Shown: piece after piece, positions 10,339 through 18,502 of the stretch
How the letters are laid out: the number at the start of each line of letters is the position of its first letter
Position numbering within the stretch: position 1 is the first letter of the stretch
Assembly (NCBI GenBank): GCA_047602055.1
Contig: JASGIG010000001.1
Location: 1,116,001 to 1,180,000 of the forward strand
Source: JAODBQ01 sp047602055
Lineage (GTDB): Bacteria > Actinomycetota > Acidimicrobiia > Acidimicrobiales > Ilumatobacteraceae
DNA length: 64,000 nt
Direction: 5' to 3'
Position numbers and translations under genes: made by a program
Notes under the pieces: generated by a model
What the model was told of the DNA's origin: nothing
The model's database searches: none
What the model saw: only the letters and a program-made list of their open reading frames with translations

Positions 10339-11243
10339 CCGACCACCGTGAACGGGACGGTGACGACGTCGCCGTCGTGGCCGAACTGCAACCAGGCGCG
10401 GGAGGTCCCCGCCGGCAGCGAGCCGCCGAACGAGAACACGTTCGCGGGCGACGGTGACGCCGCCACCGTCATGTCGGGCATCCCGGCCATCGTCGAGCCG
10501 GTGGCCGCCGGCGCCGCGGCGTGCAGGTGCGTGTAGGCCAGGTCGCCCTGGCGCAGCACGATCAGGTGGGCGGGCATCCCCAGGTACGGCTCCAGGCCGG
10601 TGGCCGGGGTGCCGTCGGTGTTCGTCACCGTGAACGTCAGGCCGTCGCGGCGCACGACGAGCCCGTCGACGGTCGGGGCGTCGTCGGCCGCGGGCAGTGG
10701 CGCCGTCGGCACTGGCACCTCGTCGTCGGCGTTCGTCGACAGCACGACGTTGCTCGCCGCGCCCGCCGGCCATACGTCGAACACGAGGTGCCACGGGCCA
10801 CTCGGGACCGTGACGGTCCACGTGCCGTCGGCGGCGATCTGCGGATGGACGTGTCGGAACCCGCTGAGGTCGGGGTGGACGACGACGGCGTGGAGCAGCG
10901 CGCCGTGGTCGTCCTCGAACGCCGTGACCGTCGTCCCACCGGGACCGACGATGCGGTACGTCAGCGTGTGCGCGTCGGCGCTGGCGCCGTCGAGGCGTAG
11001 CTCGTAGCCGTCGGCGGACGGCGACGCCGGGCGCGGTGTGGTGTCGTGGGTGTGCGGCTGCGACTCGTCGACGGTGGTCGTCGCGCCGTGTCCCGCATGC
11101 GCGGTGGAACCGGTCGAGCCGGACGACGCGTCGGCGAGCTTCGGGAAGCGGCTGCCGACCGTGTACGCCGCGCCGAACGCGACGACGAGCGCGGCCGCGA
11201 AGATCGCCAGCCGTGCCGGTGCGGTCGACAGCCAGCTCGTCAT
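10335..11243 (-). CDS. Membrane-anchored extracytoplasmic protein of the copper operon
   Basis: A 302-residue protein with one N-terminal membrane segment (about residues 10-30) and an outside domain. A His-rich stretch (AHAGHGATTT, then HTHDTT, about residues 48-68) follows the anchor, and another cluster (YTHLHAAAP, then MAGMPDM) lies near residue 235. Similar His/Met clusters bind copper in other periplasmic proteins, so a copper-binding or copper-handing role is plausible. I do not recognise a characterised family. It is coupled to copZ upstream and copA downstream by 4-base ATGA overlaps. Confidence 0.72.
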   Translation of the reverse strand: MTSWLSTAPARLAIFAAALVVAFGAAYTVGSRFPKLADASSGSTGSTAHAGHGATTTVDESQPHTHDTTPRPASPSADGYELRLDGASADAHTLTYRIVGPGGTTVTAFEDDHGALLHAVVVHPDLSGFRHVHPQIAADGTWTVTVPSGPWHLVFDVWPAGAASNVVLSTNADDEVPVPTAPLPAADDAPTVDGLVVRRDGLTFTVTNTDGTPATGLEPYLGMPAHLIVLRQGDLAYTHLHAAAPAATGSTMAGMPDMTVAASPSPANVFSFGGSLPAGTSRAWLQFGHDGDVVTVPFTVVG

Positions 11244-11458
11244 GTCTCGCTCACCTCGTAGCCGGCCTCGTCGATCGCCGCGACGATCGGGTCGCGGTCG
11301 ATGCCCGTGCCGCTGACGGTGACGACCTTGCGGTCGAGGTCGACGGCGACGTGCTCGACGCCGGCGACGTTGCCGACCTCGGACGTGATCGCCGCCTCGC
11401 AGTGCGCGCAGCTGATGCCGGGCACGACGAAGGTCAGGGTGGTGGTCTCGGCGTTCAT
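11240..11458 (-). CDS. copZ: Copper chaperone, heavy-metal-associated domain
   Basis: Small cytoplasmic metallochaperone of 72 residues consisting of one HMA ferredoxin-like domain. The metal motif is SCAHC (C-x-x-C, about residues 17-20), in the loop after the first strand. It should hand Cu(I) to the CopA ATPase encoded in the same operon. The start at 11458 is supported by a strong AGGAGG ribosome-binding site 8 bases upstream on the coding strand. Its stop overlaps the start of the next gene. Confidence 0.9.
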   Translation of the reverse strand: MNAETTTLTFVVPGISCAHCEAAITSEVGNVAGVEHVAVDLDRKVVTVSGTGIDRDPIVAAIDEAGYEVSET

Positions 11459-11470
11459 GTTGCTCCTCCT

Positions 11471-11485
11471 GGGGGCTGCGCCCCC
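11471..11485. terminator. GC hairpin between csoR and copZ
   Basis: A perfect 6-bp stem (GGGGGC, GCCCCC) with a 3-base loop sits just upstream of the copZ ribosome-binding site. There is no T-run, so it may attenuate or process the message rather than terminate it. Confidence 0.4.
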
Positions 11486-11564
11486 ACTCGCTTCGCTCGT
11501 CCCTCGTCGACGCCCGGCTTCCTGGCGGTCGCTCGGTCGTCCGGGCATGGGCTCGCTGTGCTCC

Positions 11565-11876
11565 TCATGCCCGCAGCATCCTCTCGACGGCCTTGGTCGC
11601 CTCGTGGACCAGGGACTCGGTTCGTTGCTCGTCGCCGCCAGCGGCCGCGCCGGCGACGCAGTGGCGCAGGTGCTCGTCGAGCAGCTGCACCCCGACGCCC
11701 TGCAACGCCTTGCTCACCGCGGCGACCTGGGTGAGCACGTCGATGCAGTACGCGTCCTCGTCGATCATCCGTTGCAGGCCGCGCACCTGCCCCTCGATCC
11801 GGCGGAGCCGGGTGAGGAGCTGCTGCTTGTCGGCGTGGTAGCCGGGATGGGTCGTCGAGGACGGGGTGGCGGTCAC
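11565..11876 (-). CDS. csoR: CsoR-family copper-sensing repressor
   Basis: Copper-responsive repressor of 103 residues, an all-helical DUF156 protein. The Cu(I) site residues are visible in the expected order: Cys in DAYCIDVLTQ, His and Cys in EHLRHCVAG. The N-terminal RLRRIEGQVRGLQRMI helix is the family signature. It is the first gene of the operon copZ, anchored protein, copA, and should repress it until copper binds. A matching pseudo-palindrome lies just upstream of its start. Confidence 0.93.
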   Translation of the reverse strand: MTATPSSTTHPGYHADKQQLLTRLRRIEGQVRGLQRMIDEDAYCIDVLTQVAAVSKALQGVGVQLLDEHLRHCVAGAAAGGDEQRTESLVHEATKAVERMLRA

Positions 11877-11885
11877 GCCACCAAT

Positions 11886-11901
11886 ATACCCCCCTAGGTA
11901 T
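11886..11901. promoter_or_regulatory. Probable CsoR operator
   Basis: The sequence ATACCCCCCTAGGTAT, immediately 5' of csoR, matches the known pattern of CsoR operators: an AT-flanked, C/G-run core with dyad ends TAC and GTA. Its position fits autoregulation of the whole copper operon. Confidence 0.7.
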
Positions 11902-11925
11902 CAACCGCAACGCCGACGAGACGGC

Positions 11926-12732
11926 TCAGCGCGTCGCAACCGTGTTCGCCTCGTAGGCCTTCCCGGTGAACTCCGGCTTGCGCTTGGCGAGGAACGAGGC
12001 GATGCCCTCCTGGGCGTCGGCAGTCAGCGCCGCGGCCGCGGCCATCTGCCGACCGGCGAACGCGTAGGCGTCGGCCTGGGCCATGTCGATCTGGGCGTAG
12101 AAGCCGAGCTTGCCGAGCCCCTTGGACAGCGCGCTGCCGCGGCTGGCCCGGCGCAGCAGGTCGAGCGTCGCCGCGTCCAGCTCCTCGTCGGGCACGACGG
12201 CGTTGATCAGCCCCCACTCGCAGGCGGTGACGGCGTCGACGGGGTCGCCGGTCAGCGCCATCTCCAGCGCCCGCTTGCGCCCGATGTTGCGGGCGACGGC
12301 GACGAGCGGGGTGTGGCAGAACAGGCCGCCCTTGCCCCCCGGCAGGGCGAACGCGGCACTCTGCGCGGCGACGGCGAGGTCGCACGTGGCGACGAGCTGG
12401 CACCCGGCCGCCGTCGCCAGCGCGTGCACCCGGGCGACGACCACCTGGGGGATCTGCTGCACCGTGTTCATCATCGCCGTGCACACGTCGAACAGGTCGC
12501 GGGCGTCGTCGAGCGACGCACCGGCCATGTCGGCGAAGTTGTGGCCGGCCGAGAACACCGGCCCGTTGGCGGCGAGGATCACGCCGGTGGCGTCGGAGCG
12601 GCCGGCGTCGGCGAACGCCTCGGTGATCTCGCGCATCACGTCCAGCGACAGTGCGTTGCGCTTCTCGGGGCGGTCGATGGTGATCGTCACCACGTCGCCG
12701 TCACGGCCGATGTCGAGCGTCGAGAACGTCAT
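11926..12732 (-). CDS. Enoyl-CoA hydratase/isomerase family protein
   Basis: Crotonase-fold enzyme of 268 residues, expected to act on acyl-CoA thioesters. The family N-terminus (ITIDRPEKRNALSLDVM) and oxyanion-hole segments (FSAGHNFADMAG, about residue 65; ATAAGCQLVATCDLAVA, about residue 110) are present. The usual second catalytic Glu region reads LPGGKGGLF, so hydratase chemistry is not certain; isomerase or another crotonase activity is possible. The start at 12732 is the first ATG before the conserved N-terminus. It stands alone downstream of the copper operon. Confidence 0.88.
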   Translation of the reverse strand: MTFSTLDIGRDGDVVTITIDRPEKRNALSLDVMREITEAFADAGRSDATGVILAANGPVFSAGHNFADMAGASLDDARDLFDVCTAMMNTVQQIPQVVVARVHALATAAGCQLVATCDLAVAAQSAAFALPGGKGGLFCHTPLVAVARNIGRKRALEMALTGDPVDAVTACEWGLINAVVPDEELDAATLDLLRRASRGSALSKGLGKLGFYAQIDMAQADAYAFAGRQMAAAAALTADAQEGIASFLAKRKPEFTGKAYEANTVATR

Positions 12733-12766
12733 GCCGAGATGATCGCGCCCCGAGGCCGTCGACGGT

Positions 12767-13405
12767 TCACGGGCAGGTGCAGATGCAGGCCTTGTTGCCC
12801 TCGGCGTCGGCGAGCACGACGAACGTCGGGGCGCGGTCGACGACGGTGCCGCCGGCGGCGACGGCATCGGCGATGCGCTGCTCGGCGACCTCGGCCGGGA
12901 CGCGCACGTCGAGGTGCCAGCGCTGGCGTGGCTCGTCGGAGCCGCTCGTCTGGAACCAGATCGCCGGGCCGTCGCCGTCGCCGTCCCGGATCTCGTCGGT
13001 CGCGTGTGGGTGGTCGCGGTAGCCGAGGACCGTCCGCCAGAACGGCTTCAGCGCGGCCTCGTCCGGCGTGTCGAGGGCCAGTTCCACCACCGACACCGCA
13101 GTCGGGTCGGCGGTCACGCCCTGCTCGGCGGCCAGCGCCGAGATCGTCCGGGCCAGCTCGACGTCGCGGGTGGTGATGCCGAACACGTCGTGGCTGCGCA
13201 GCCGGACGCCGAGGTGGTCGTAGCGCAGGTCGAGGTCGGGATGGTGGTTCGCCGCCTCGGCGGCCGCGCCGATCGCGTTCGCCAGCCGCAGGCCGGTGGC
13301 GAAGTCCTTCGTCCGCCAGCGGGTGAGCAGCGCCCCGGCGATCGGCCGCCAGTCGGCGAGCCCGGCGGCGGCGATCTCGTCGTTGCTGAGATGTGCGTCG
13401 GTCAT
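12767..13405 (-). CDS. Pterin-4a-carbinolamine dehydratase fused to a VOC-like domain
   Basis: A 212-residue fusion. Residues about 1-100 form a 4a-hydroxytetrahydrobiopterin dehydratase domain with the family motif ANHHPDL and the later GVRLRSHD segment. Residues about 110-212 look like a glyoxalase/VOC (or CGLFC-type) half domain (ALKPFWRTVLGY, WHLDVRVPAE, VLADAEGNKACIC). Such fusions are common in actinobacteria, where the pterin role is unproven. The protein ends with two Cys in KACICTCP. The start at 13405 is chosen because the domain begins right after it. Confidence 0.85.
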   Translation of the reverse strand: MTDAHLSNDEIAAAGLADWRPIAGALLTRWRTKDFATGLRLANAIGAAAEAANHHPDLDLRYDHLGVRLRSHDVFGITTRDVELARTISALAAEQGVTADPTAVSVVELALDTPDEAALKPFWRTVLGYRDHPHATDEIRDGDGDGPAIWFQTSGSDEPRQRWHLDVRVPAEVAEQRIADAVAAGGTVVDRAPTFVVLADAEGNKACICTCP

Positions 13406-13791
13406 GACGCAGGTGTACCCGCGTTCGCCGGCTCTTCGGATCTGTGGGTGGGATGACGTGATGGGGTTCCCTGGCGCGGTACAGGGGCTCTTCGATTCTC
13501 GGCGGTGCTCTACGTCGACGAGTCCTGGGGAGCCCCTGTTAGAGACGGATCCGAGATGCACGCATGACCCACATTCTTTTACATCCCCACCGAAATCGCG
13601 AGTACCCCCAGCCGAATTTCCGCACCCTGTTAGAAGTGTGGTCCGACGAGCGAGTTGGTCAGCGGGACCGCGAGATCCGAGAAAGCCCCGGCCGGCGCCC
13701 AACCAAAGCACCCCCAGCTGTTCATGCGATAGGTCGCCTTATGTCCGTTCCCGTCGTGCGCGCCAACGACGCAAAGCCCTAGGACCCGAAC
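13406..13791. other. Gene-poor boundary of the AT-richer island, with an inverted repeat
   Basis: I see no convincing gene in these 386 bases. A perfect 10-bp inverted repeat (ACAGGGGCTC at 13481-13490, GAGCCCCTGT at 13530-13539) lies near the left end. Base composition becomes more AT-rich to the right. This marks where ordinary chromosomal coding stops and the peptide island begins. Confidence 0.4.
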
Positions 13792-14078
13792 TCACCGACG
13801 TGATCGCCGAGCCGGCCTTGCCCGCCGTACCCGCAACTGATCCAGCTGCCGGGAATCCACGTTGTCACCTACACCACGGAACGGGACGCCATTCTGTCTC
13901 TCGCCTTCGGCCAAGAACCCGAGCCGTGCGGGAAGAGCAGCAACTACCTCAACGCCCCGACCTGTTGCGTTAGGTCGCCACGGCTTCCACAGCGTGATGA
14001 GCACGATCCAAGCGCGAAGGATGTCGGTGCGGCCACGCGGGCACAAGTCGCCGGATTGCCCGTCGAAGCCACCGTCTA
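13792..14078 (-). pseudogene. Decayed duplicate of the lipoprotein and adaptor genes
   Basis: Remnant that repeats, in shortened form, the genes found at 17950-16346. Just after peptide B, one frame reads RRAIRRLVPAW, matching the start of the lipoprotein at 17950. About 13995-13890, another frame reads NATGRGVEVVAALPARLGFL, matching the peptidoglycan-binding-like segment of the adaptor (DATGRDVEVVAGLLARLGFL). The two pieces are joined by a large deletion and neither has a usable full frame. It therefore records a duplication of the peptide-lipoprotein-adaptor block followed by decay. Confidence 0.7.
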
Positions 14079-14387
14079 ACAATTCCCGCAGTTCGCCTGA
14101 CTGTAGACAGCCGAGTACCAGTCCTTCGTGTAAAAGTTCTTGTTGCTGTAGCTAAAGGACGTCCAAAATAGACCAATCCCGTCACCCCAGATCTGGGCCG
14201 CCGTCCCGATGCGATTACATGATCCGTCACCGTCCACGACGGATGTAGTGGCGCCACTAAACGACCCACTACTGATGCACGCAGCAGATGCCGGCAAGGC
14301 TTCGCCAGCTGCGACGACAACCGGCACGGCAAGTGCTGTTGAAATGATGACGTTTCTCAAGACCCCACGTACTCGCATGATGCGCAA
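14076..14387 (-). CDS. Small secreted four-cysteine peptide (copy B)
   Basis: A 103-residue precursor with a Sec signal peptide (about residues 12-35, ending LPASAA). The mature part has about 68 residues: an N-terminal Cys, a second Cys in SCNRIGT, an aromatic block (GLFWTSFSYSNKNFY, then KDWYS) and the C-terminal NCGNC. A paralogue at 17944 shares this layout. I do not recognise the family. Precursor size, Sec leader and adjacent MacB-like ABC genes recall lactococcin 972-type bacteriocin loci, but no sequence identity to them is claimed. The local DNA is more AT-rich than the flanks. Confidence 0.68.
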   Translation of the reverse strand: MRIMRVRGVLRNVIISTALAVPVVVAAGEALPASAACISSGSFSGATTSVVDGDGSCNRIGTAAQIWGDGIGLFWTSFSYSNKNFYTKDWYSAVYSQANCGNC

Positions 14388-14414
14388 CCCCCCCCAGTTG
14401 TCGGCCCCACGTCA

Positions 14415-14449
14415 GTACTTATCACCTCACACCCCGTGATATCAAGTAC
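14415..14449. terminator. Imperfect inverted repeat after the ABC permease
   Basis: GTACTTATCAC at the left end pairs with GTGAT and AAGTAC at the right end, leaving a small bulge. It lies between the permease stop (14638) and the start of peptide B (14387). Nothing else was seen in the roughly 250-base gap. It could end the ABC transcript or act as an operator for peptide B. Confidence 0.3.
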
Positions 14450-14637
14450 CAAATCTCCCATAGCCACCAACACGGGCTGCCCGGCGGCGGACCTCACCGA
14501 CGTCCCCGTCCGTCCCAGTGCTACGCAGTCAAGCGTGCTCGCGTTTGATCGGTCAGGTCCGTAGCTCCATCGGCGAGCTGAAGTCGAGCTGCCGGATCTG
14601 AATGTCTGCCCTCCACGTGGCCCGGAAAGCCGGTGGC

Positions 14638-15726
14638 TCAGCGGTCCTTCAGATTGGCAAGGGTGTTGTTGCGTCGGCTCGGGACGTTGATGAGCATCGA
14701 GCCCAGTAGGCAGGCGCTTGCGGTTGCCAGCGCGGTTCCTGTGGCTGGGAGGACGGCTGGGGACCGGGCGTCGAGCTGCCAGGCGACGATGGCGCCGGCG
14801 ACAATCCCGAGGCTGGCGCCCGTGATGGTCGCCAGCGCTGATTCGAGCATGTAGACGAGTCGAACGGTGGGTCGGTCGATTCCGAGCGCGAGGTACAGAC
14901 CGCGCTCGGATCGCCGGCTCCACCTGACCATGGCGGCGACGGCGGCCATGATCAGTGCGGCCAGCCATGGGATGAAGCGGATTGTTCGACGGTCGAACTC
15001 GTGCTGGGGTCGGTCCAGCAACACGGTGCTGGGGTTCGTCGGCCGCACCGTGTACCGGTCGCTGCCGAGTGCCGCAGCGATGTCCGCGGGGTCGGGTGGT
15101 GGCGAGCCTGGTTGCTGCGCGATGAAGCATCTGACGGCGTGGTCGTTGGGCGCCGCGGTCTGCAGCACGGCGCGCGTCAGCGCCGGGGAGAGGACTTCGA
15201 TGTCGCGTAGAACGACCAGTGTCGGCGGCTGCGAACCGATGGCGAGCGCTGCGCCGTCGGTAATCCCGAACGCCTCGGCGGTGGCGTTGTCGGCAATGAA
15301 GCTGTCCGCCGGGATCGGGCGTCCGTCAATGCTGCTGAGCACTCGGCGCAGCCCGGCGCTCATATCGATGATGCCCACTCGTTGATCGGTCGCGGACAGC
15401 AGTCGTTCTTCGTGCGTAACGCCGAAGGCTCCAGAGAACGCGACACCGTCCACGCTGGTCAGCATGTCGCACTTGCCCAGCGTGAGGTTTGGTGGGATGT
15501 CGCCGCTGGTGTCGTCGGGCGGGCTCACGGTGAATAGGTAGCCGCCGTGCTGGCGAAGCTGGATTTCGTCGTTGATCAGGGTCTGTGTCGTCACGGCGTC
15601 ACCGACGAAGGAGCCACCGACGATGGCGGCGGACGCGAGCACGACAAACAGGCCGAGCACCCGGCTGGACACGAGCAGCTCGATTGCCTCCCGAGCGATC
15701 TCGACCAGTCGAGGTCGGGTCCTCAC
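14638..15726 (-). CDS. FtsX/MacB-like ABC transporter permease
   Basis: Membrane protein of about 362 residues from the GTG at 15726, whose codon overlaps the stop of the ATPase gene (GTGA). Topology is MacB-like: one N-terminal helix (SSRVLGLFVVLASAAIVGG), a long outside domain of about 210 residues, then three helices (about 255-275, 300-325 and 330-350). It should pair with the ATPase encoded just upstream. In peptide-linked loci such permeases serve in export or in self-immunity. The C-terminus ends in a basic tail rather than a further domain. Confidence 0.78.
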   Translation of the reverse strand: MRTRPRLVEIAREAIELLVSSRVLGLFVVLASAAIVGGSFVGDAVTTQTLINDEIQLRQHGGYLFTVSPPDDTSGDIPPNLTLGKCDMLTSVDGVAFSGAFGVTHEERLLSATDQRVGIIDMSAGLRRVLSSIDGRPIPADSFIADNATAEAFGITDGAALAIGSQPPTLVVLRDIEVLSPALTRAVLQTAAPNDHAVRCFIAQQPGSPPPDPADIAAALGSDRYTVRPTNPSTVLLDRPQHEFDRRTIRFIPWLAALIMAAVAAMVRWSRRSERGLYLALGIDRPTVRLVYMLESALATITGASLGIVAGAIVAWQLDARSPAVLPATGTALATASACLLGSMLINVPSRRNNTLANLKDR

Positions 15727-16355
15727 AGCCGGAGTCCGTCGGCGCCGAGTCGCCATTGCTGGTCGCACGCGGCAGCGACGATCGGGTCGTGGGTGACGAC
15801 GATCAGCAGTGACGGGTGATGGCGTCCGGCAGTCAGCAGATCGAGGACGTGCCGCGTGGTCTCGTCGTCGAGCTGGCCGGTCGGTTCGTCGGCGATCACG
15901 ATCGGTGCCCTCATGGCGACGGCCCGGGCGATGCTCAGACGTTGCAGTTCACCGCCGGACAGGTGACGAGCGGGCTCATCGCTGCTCGATTCGAGGCCTA
16001 CGCGTGCGAGCGCTACCTGGGCGGCCCGGTCCGCCTCGGTCTTGCTCCAACCCCGCAGGATCATTGGTGCGGCGATGTTCGCGTGCGTGCTCCGGTTGGG
16101 AAACGCGTTGGTGGTCTGGAGGACCCACGCGATGTCCGATGGCGCAGGTGGCGCCTCGCTCGCCGCGGTGCGAACACGCACCGAGCCCTCTTGAGCCTTG
16201 ATCAGACCACCGACGAGGCTGATGAACGTGGTCTTACCAACGCCTGACGGCCCGACGATTGCGATGCTCGAATCGTCGGCGAAGCAGCAGTTGACGTGTC
16301 GGAATACCCAGCGATCCGAGTAGCTGTGGCCCAGGTCGTCGACGATCAGGGACAC
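15723..16355 (-). CDS. ABC transporter ATP-binding protein, MacB/LolD type
   Basis: ATPase of 210 residues. Walker A is GPSGVGKTT near residue 35, the Q-loop follows in WVLQTTNAFPNRS, the signature is HLSGGELQRLSIARAVA, and Walker B is IVIADEPTGQLDD followed by the His of VVTHD. The short length without extensions is typical of LolD/MacB-type ATPases that work with FtsX-like permeases. It overlaps the adaptor gene upstream by 10 bases and the permease downstream by 4, so the three are clearly one unit. Confidence 0.9.
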   Translation of the reverse strand: MSLIVDDLGHSYSDRWVFRHVNCCFADDSSIAIVGPSGVGKTTFISLVGGLIKAQEGSVRVRTAASEAPPAPSDIAWVLQTTNAFPNRSTHANIAAPMILRGWSKTEADRAAQVALARVGLESSSDEPARHLSGGELQRLSIARAVAMRAPIVIADEPTGQLDDETTRHVLDLLTAGRHHPSLLIVVTHDPIVAAACDQQWRLGADGLRL

Positions 16356-17371
16356 TGCGCGGAAACCGGCGGGTTACTGACGACAGATGCTGCTGCGGGC
16401 AGCTCCGGAGCGATTTCGCTGACGCCGTTGCGTCCACCGAGGACCGTGACCATCCGCATCTCGCCGCCGTCCAGGACGACGCAGGTCGCCCCGTTCTGGC
16501 CGGCGATGACAGCCGATGTCGGCACGGTCTGCAAAGACATCGCTTCACGCAGCTCGATCACCCCGTCCAACGTGTCCGGCCGTGGATCGACGCCATCGAT
16601 CTTGGGCGCGAGCAGCGCCAGCGACTCGGCTGGAACCGAACCATCACCGGCGAGTGGCACGGTCGGTCCATCGAGAACGCGCAGTTGGTAGCGGCCGTCG
16701 ACGAAGCCGGCAAAGTCCGAGCCGCTCAGCGGCGCCGCGCTCGCGTTGGCGAGTGAAGTCGTTTGGGCCAGCAATGGCGCATCGATCGCAACCGTCTGGC
16801 CCAGTTGCACCTGGTAGACCGGCGGACCCGTCCAAGCCGGAGGCAGCCACAGCACGTACTCCGGCTTGAACTCGCGGGTGGACGCCCACCCGAAGGTCTT
16901 CTCGAAGGCTGCGACAGCATCACGGAACCTGCTGTCGACCACCTGGCCCCCCTCGGCCAGGAACCCGAGCCGTGCGAGAAGACCAGCAACTACCTCAACG
17001 TCCCGACCCGTCGCGTCGCGTCGCAACGGCCTCCACAACGGGGTGTCGGACTGCAAGGTCGGTCGCTGTATGCCGTCGACCTCAAGGAACGGCGGGTCCA
17101 CCCCGAGCGTCATCGGCAACACCGTGACCCGTCCGGCGATCGAGCCAGTCGACACCTCGGGACTGACCTGGTACGACAAGGCCAGCGTGGCCGGGACCGG
17201 CCTGATCGAACTGGACTCACCAACCGGGACTACGCGTGGTGCCTCAGCGCTCCGACTATCGAAAGGGCTCGAACGATCGCGAAGGAGAACCGACACCGTC
17301 CACCCGAACGCCGCACCCACGAGCAAGAAACAGACAGCGCCCACCGCCCTGAGCCGGCCCGCCCTCACCAC
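16346..17371 (-). CDS. Periplasmic adaptor-like protein with peptidoglycan-binding segment
   Basis: A 341-residue membrane-anchored protein with one N-terminal helix (AVGAVCFLLVGAAFGWTVSV). A peptidoglycan-binding-like segment follows (DATGRDVEVVAGLLARLGFL, then a predicted helix ending in AFEKTFGW, about residues 118-165). The later half resembles actinobacterial HlyD-like adaptor proteins that accompany MacB-type ABC pairs, though no lipoyl or hairpin motif stands out. It probably links the exporter to the cell wall. It overlaps the ATPase gene. A degraded copy of its middle part lies at 13890-13995. Confidence 0.72.
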   Translation of the reverse strand: MVRAGRLRAVGAVCFLLVGAAFGWTVSVLLRDRSSPFDSRSAEAPRVVPVGESSSIRPVPATLALSYQVSPEVSTGSIAGRVTVLPMTLGVDPPFLEVDGIQRPTLQSDTPLWRPLRRDATGRDVEVVAGLLARLGFLAEGGQVVDSRFRDAVAAFEKTFGWASTREFKPEYVLWLPPAWTGPPVYQVQLGQTVAIDAPLLAQTTSLANASAAPLSGSDFAGFVDGRYQLRVLDGPTVPLAGDGSVPAESLALLAPKIDGVDPRPDTLDGVIELREAMSLQTVPTSAVIAGQNGATCVVLDGGEMRMVTVLGGRNGVSEIAPELPAAASVVSNPPVSAQCP

Positions 17372-17401
17372 CGCACCGCCGCCGGCACGGCGTCGAACAA
17401 C

Positions 17402-17950
17402 TCAGCAACGCCCCGCATTGGAAAATTGAAGAAATTGCTCCATAAATTCCTTATCGCCGGCCAGCGCCGGATCGGCGATCGCCGGAACCTCGATTCCATT
17501 CTTCTCCAAGCAAGGAAAGACCGTGTTCTCGAGTAACTCGACCGCCTCCCGGTCGCGAGCCTCCAGAATGCGCTCATCAGTGGTCTGGAACGTCGCATCG
17601 ATCGATTGAAACTGATCCCAGTAACACCTATTGACCTCAGAGCTGTCAGACTCCAGAGAGCCATAAGTGATAAGCCCGGTGTTGGCATCCGTGCTAACCT
17701 GGACAAGCTTGATCCCCGACTCAGCCAAGCACGAGGCAAAATTGTCGAACCCCTGCTGATACTCTGCACGAGTGATCTTTCCATCGCCAGCGAATGCCCA
17801 AGCCTGCGACGGCGGAACAGGAAGTCCCCCATTGACCACTGCCTGCTCGTCACCCTTCCCCGACGACGAGCACGATCCAAGCGCGAACGACGTCAGCAGG
17901 ACGACCGGCACGAGCCGCCGTATTGCCCGTCGACGCCTCAAATCTAACAA
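17402..17950 (-). CDS. Small lipoprotein of the peptide cassette
   Basis: A protein of about 182 residues with a lipoprotein signal: a basic start, then VVLLTSFALGSCSSSG with the lipid-bearing Cys near residue 27. The remainder is acidic and carries three further Cys (FASCLAESG, NRCYWDQF, FPCLEKNG) plus one at the extreme C-terminus. I do not recognise a family. A TTG at 17950 overlaps the stop of peptide A; internal GTG starts are possible. It may be an immunity or accessory factor for the peptide; this is inference from position. Confidence 0.65.
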   Translation of the reverse strand: MLDLRRRRAIRRLVPVVLLTSFALGSCSSSGKGDEQAVVNGGLPVPPSQAWAFAGDGKITRAEYQQGFDNFASCLAESGIKLVQVSTDANTGLITYGSLESDSSEVNRCYWDQFQSIDATFQTTDERILEARDREAVELLENTVFPCLEKNGIEVPAIADPALAGDKEFMEQFLQFSNAGRC

Positions 17951-18248
17951 TTCCCGCAGTTCCCCTGACCGTAGGTGGTCGAGTACCAGTCCTTCTGATA
18001 GAAAATATTATTGGTGCTATAGCTCCATGACGTCCAGAACAGACCGACCCCCCTCACCGTAAATCTTTGCCACCGTCCCAAGGCGATCACACTGATCATT
18101 GGTGTCCACGACGTTTGTAGTGGTGCCGGAATACCCCCCAGTAGTCGAACACGCAGCAAATGCCGGCAGCGCTCCGCCGGTCACGACGACAACCGGCACG
18201 GCAAGTGCAGTTGCAACAATGACGTTCTTCAAGACCTTGCGAACTCAT
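17944..18248 (-). pseudogene. Small secreted four-cysteine peptide (copy A), frame disturbed
   Basis: Paralogue of the peptide at 14076, first gene of the cassette. It shows the same Sec leader (ATALAVPVVVVTGGALPAFA), the same spacing of four Cys and the same aromatic block and NCGNC end. As written the frame breaks twice. At the start, the ATG at 18248 is not in frame with the leader, needing about two more bases. In the middle, a run of six G near 18055 holds one base too many relative to copy B. Either the gene is a pseudogene or the consensus has errors; a TTG start at 18232 would rescue only the first break. Confidence 0.6.
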
Positions 18249-18424
18249 GACACTGAATCCCAGCCCTTTAAACCCCATTCGGCACGCGGCAGGACGTCGG
18301 TGTGGCACATCCCGGCGGCGACGATGCGCACGAGGACCTCGATCGGCCCGGGATCGGCCAGCTCGGCGGTCTCCAACGTGTACGGGCCGTCGGCGGCGCG
18401 CAGGACTGCGGCGGTGATCTCCAT
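18245..18424 (-). pseudogene. N-terminal fragment of a zinc alcohol dehydrogenase
   Basis: Only about the first 52 residues of a zinc-dependent, GroES-fold alcohol dehydrogenase remain. They include the zinc-ligand segment AAGMCHTDVLPR with its catalytic Cys. After RAEWG the sequence departs from the family, and a stop falls in the ATG region of the adjoining peptide gene. No further part of this dehydrogenase was found at the other end of the island. The break suggests that insertion or recombination bringing in the peptide cassette truncated the gene. Confidence 0.75.
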
Positions 18425-18502
18425 GCCGGAACGACCATTCGCTGGGATGGTCGGCGGTCGAGGCGCTGACCATCGCGCGTACGTTCGACGTGGTCGCGTA
18501 GG

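Noticed and set aside
13564..13782. A 72-residue plus-strand frame in the island boundary
   Set aside because: No ribosome-binding site, no motif and no hydrophobic segment; the region lacks signs of coding.
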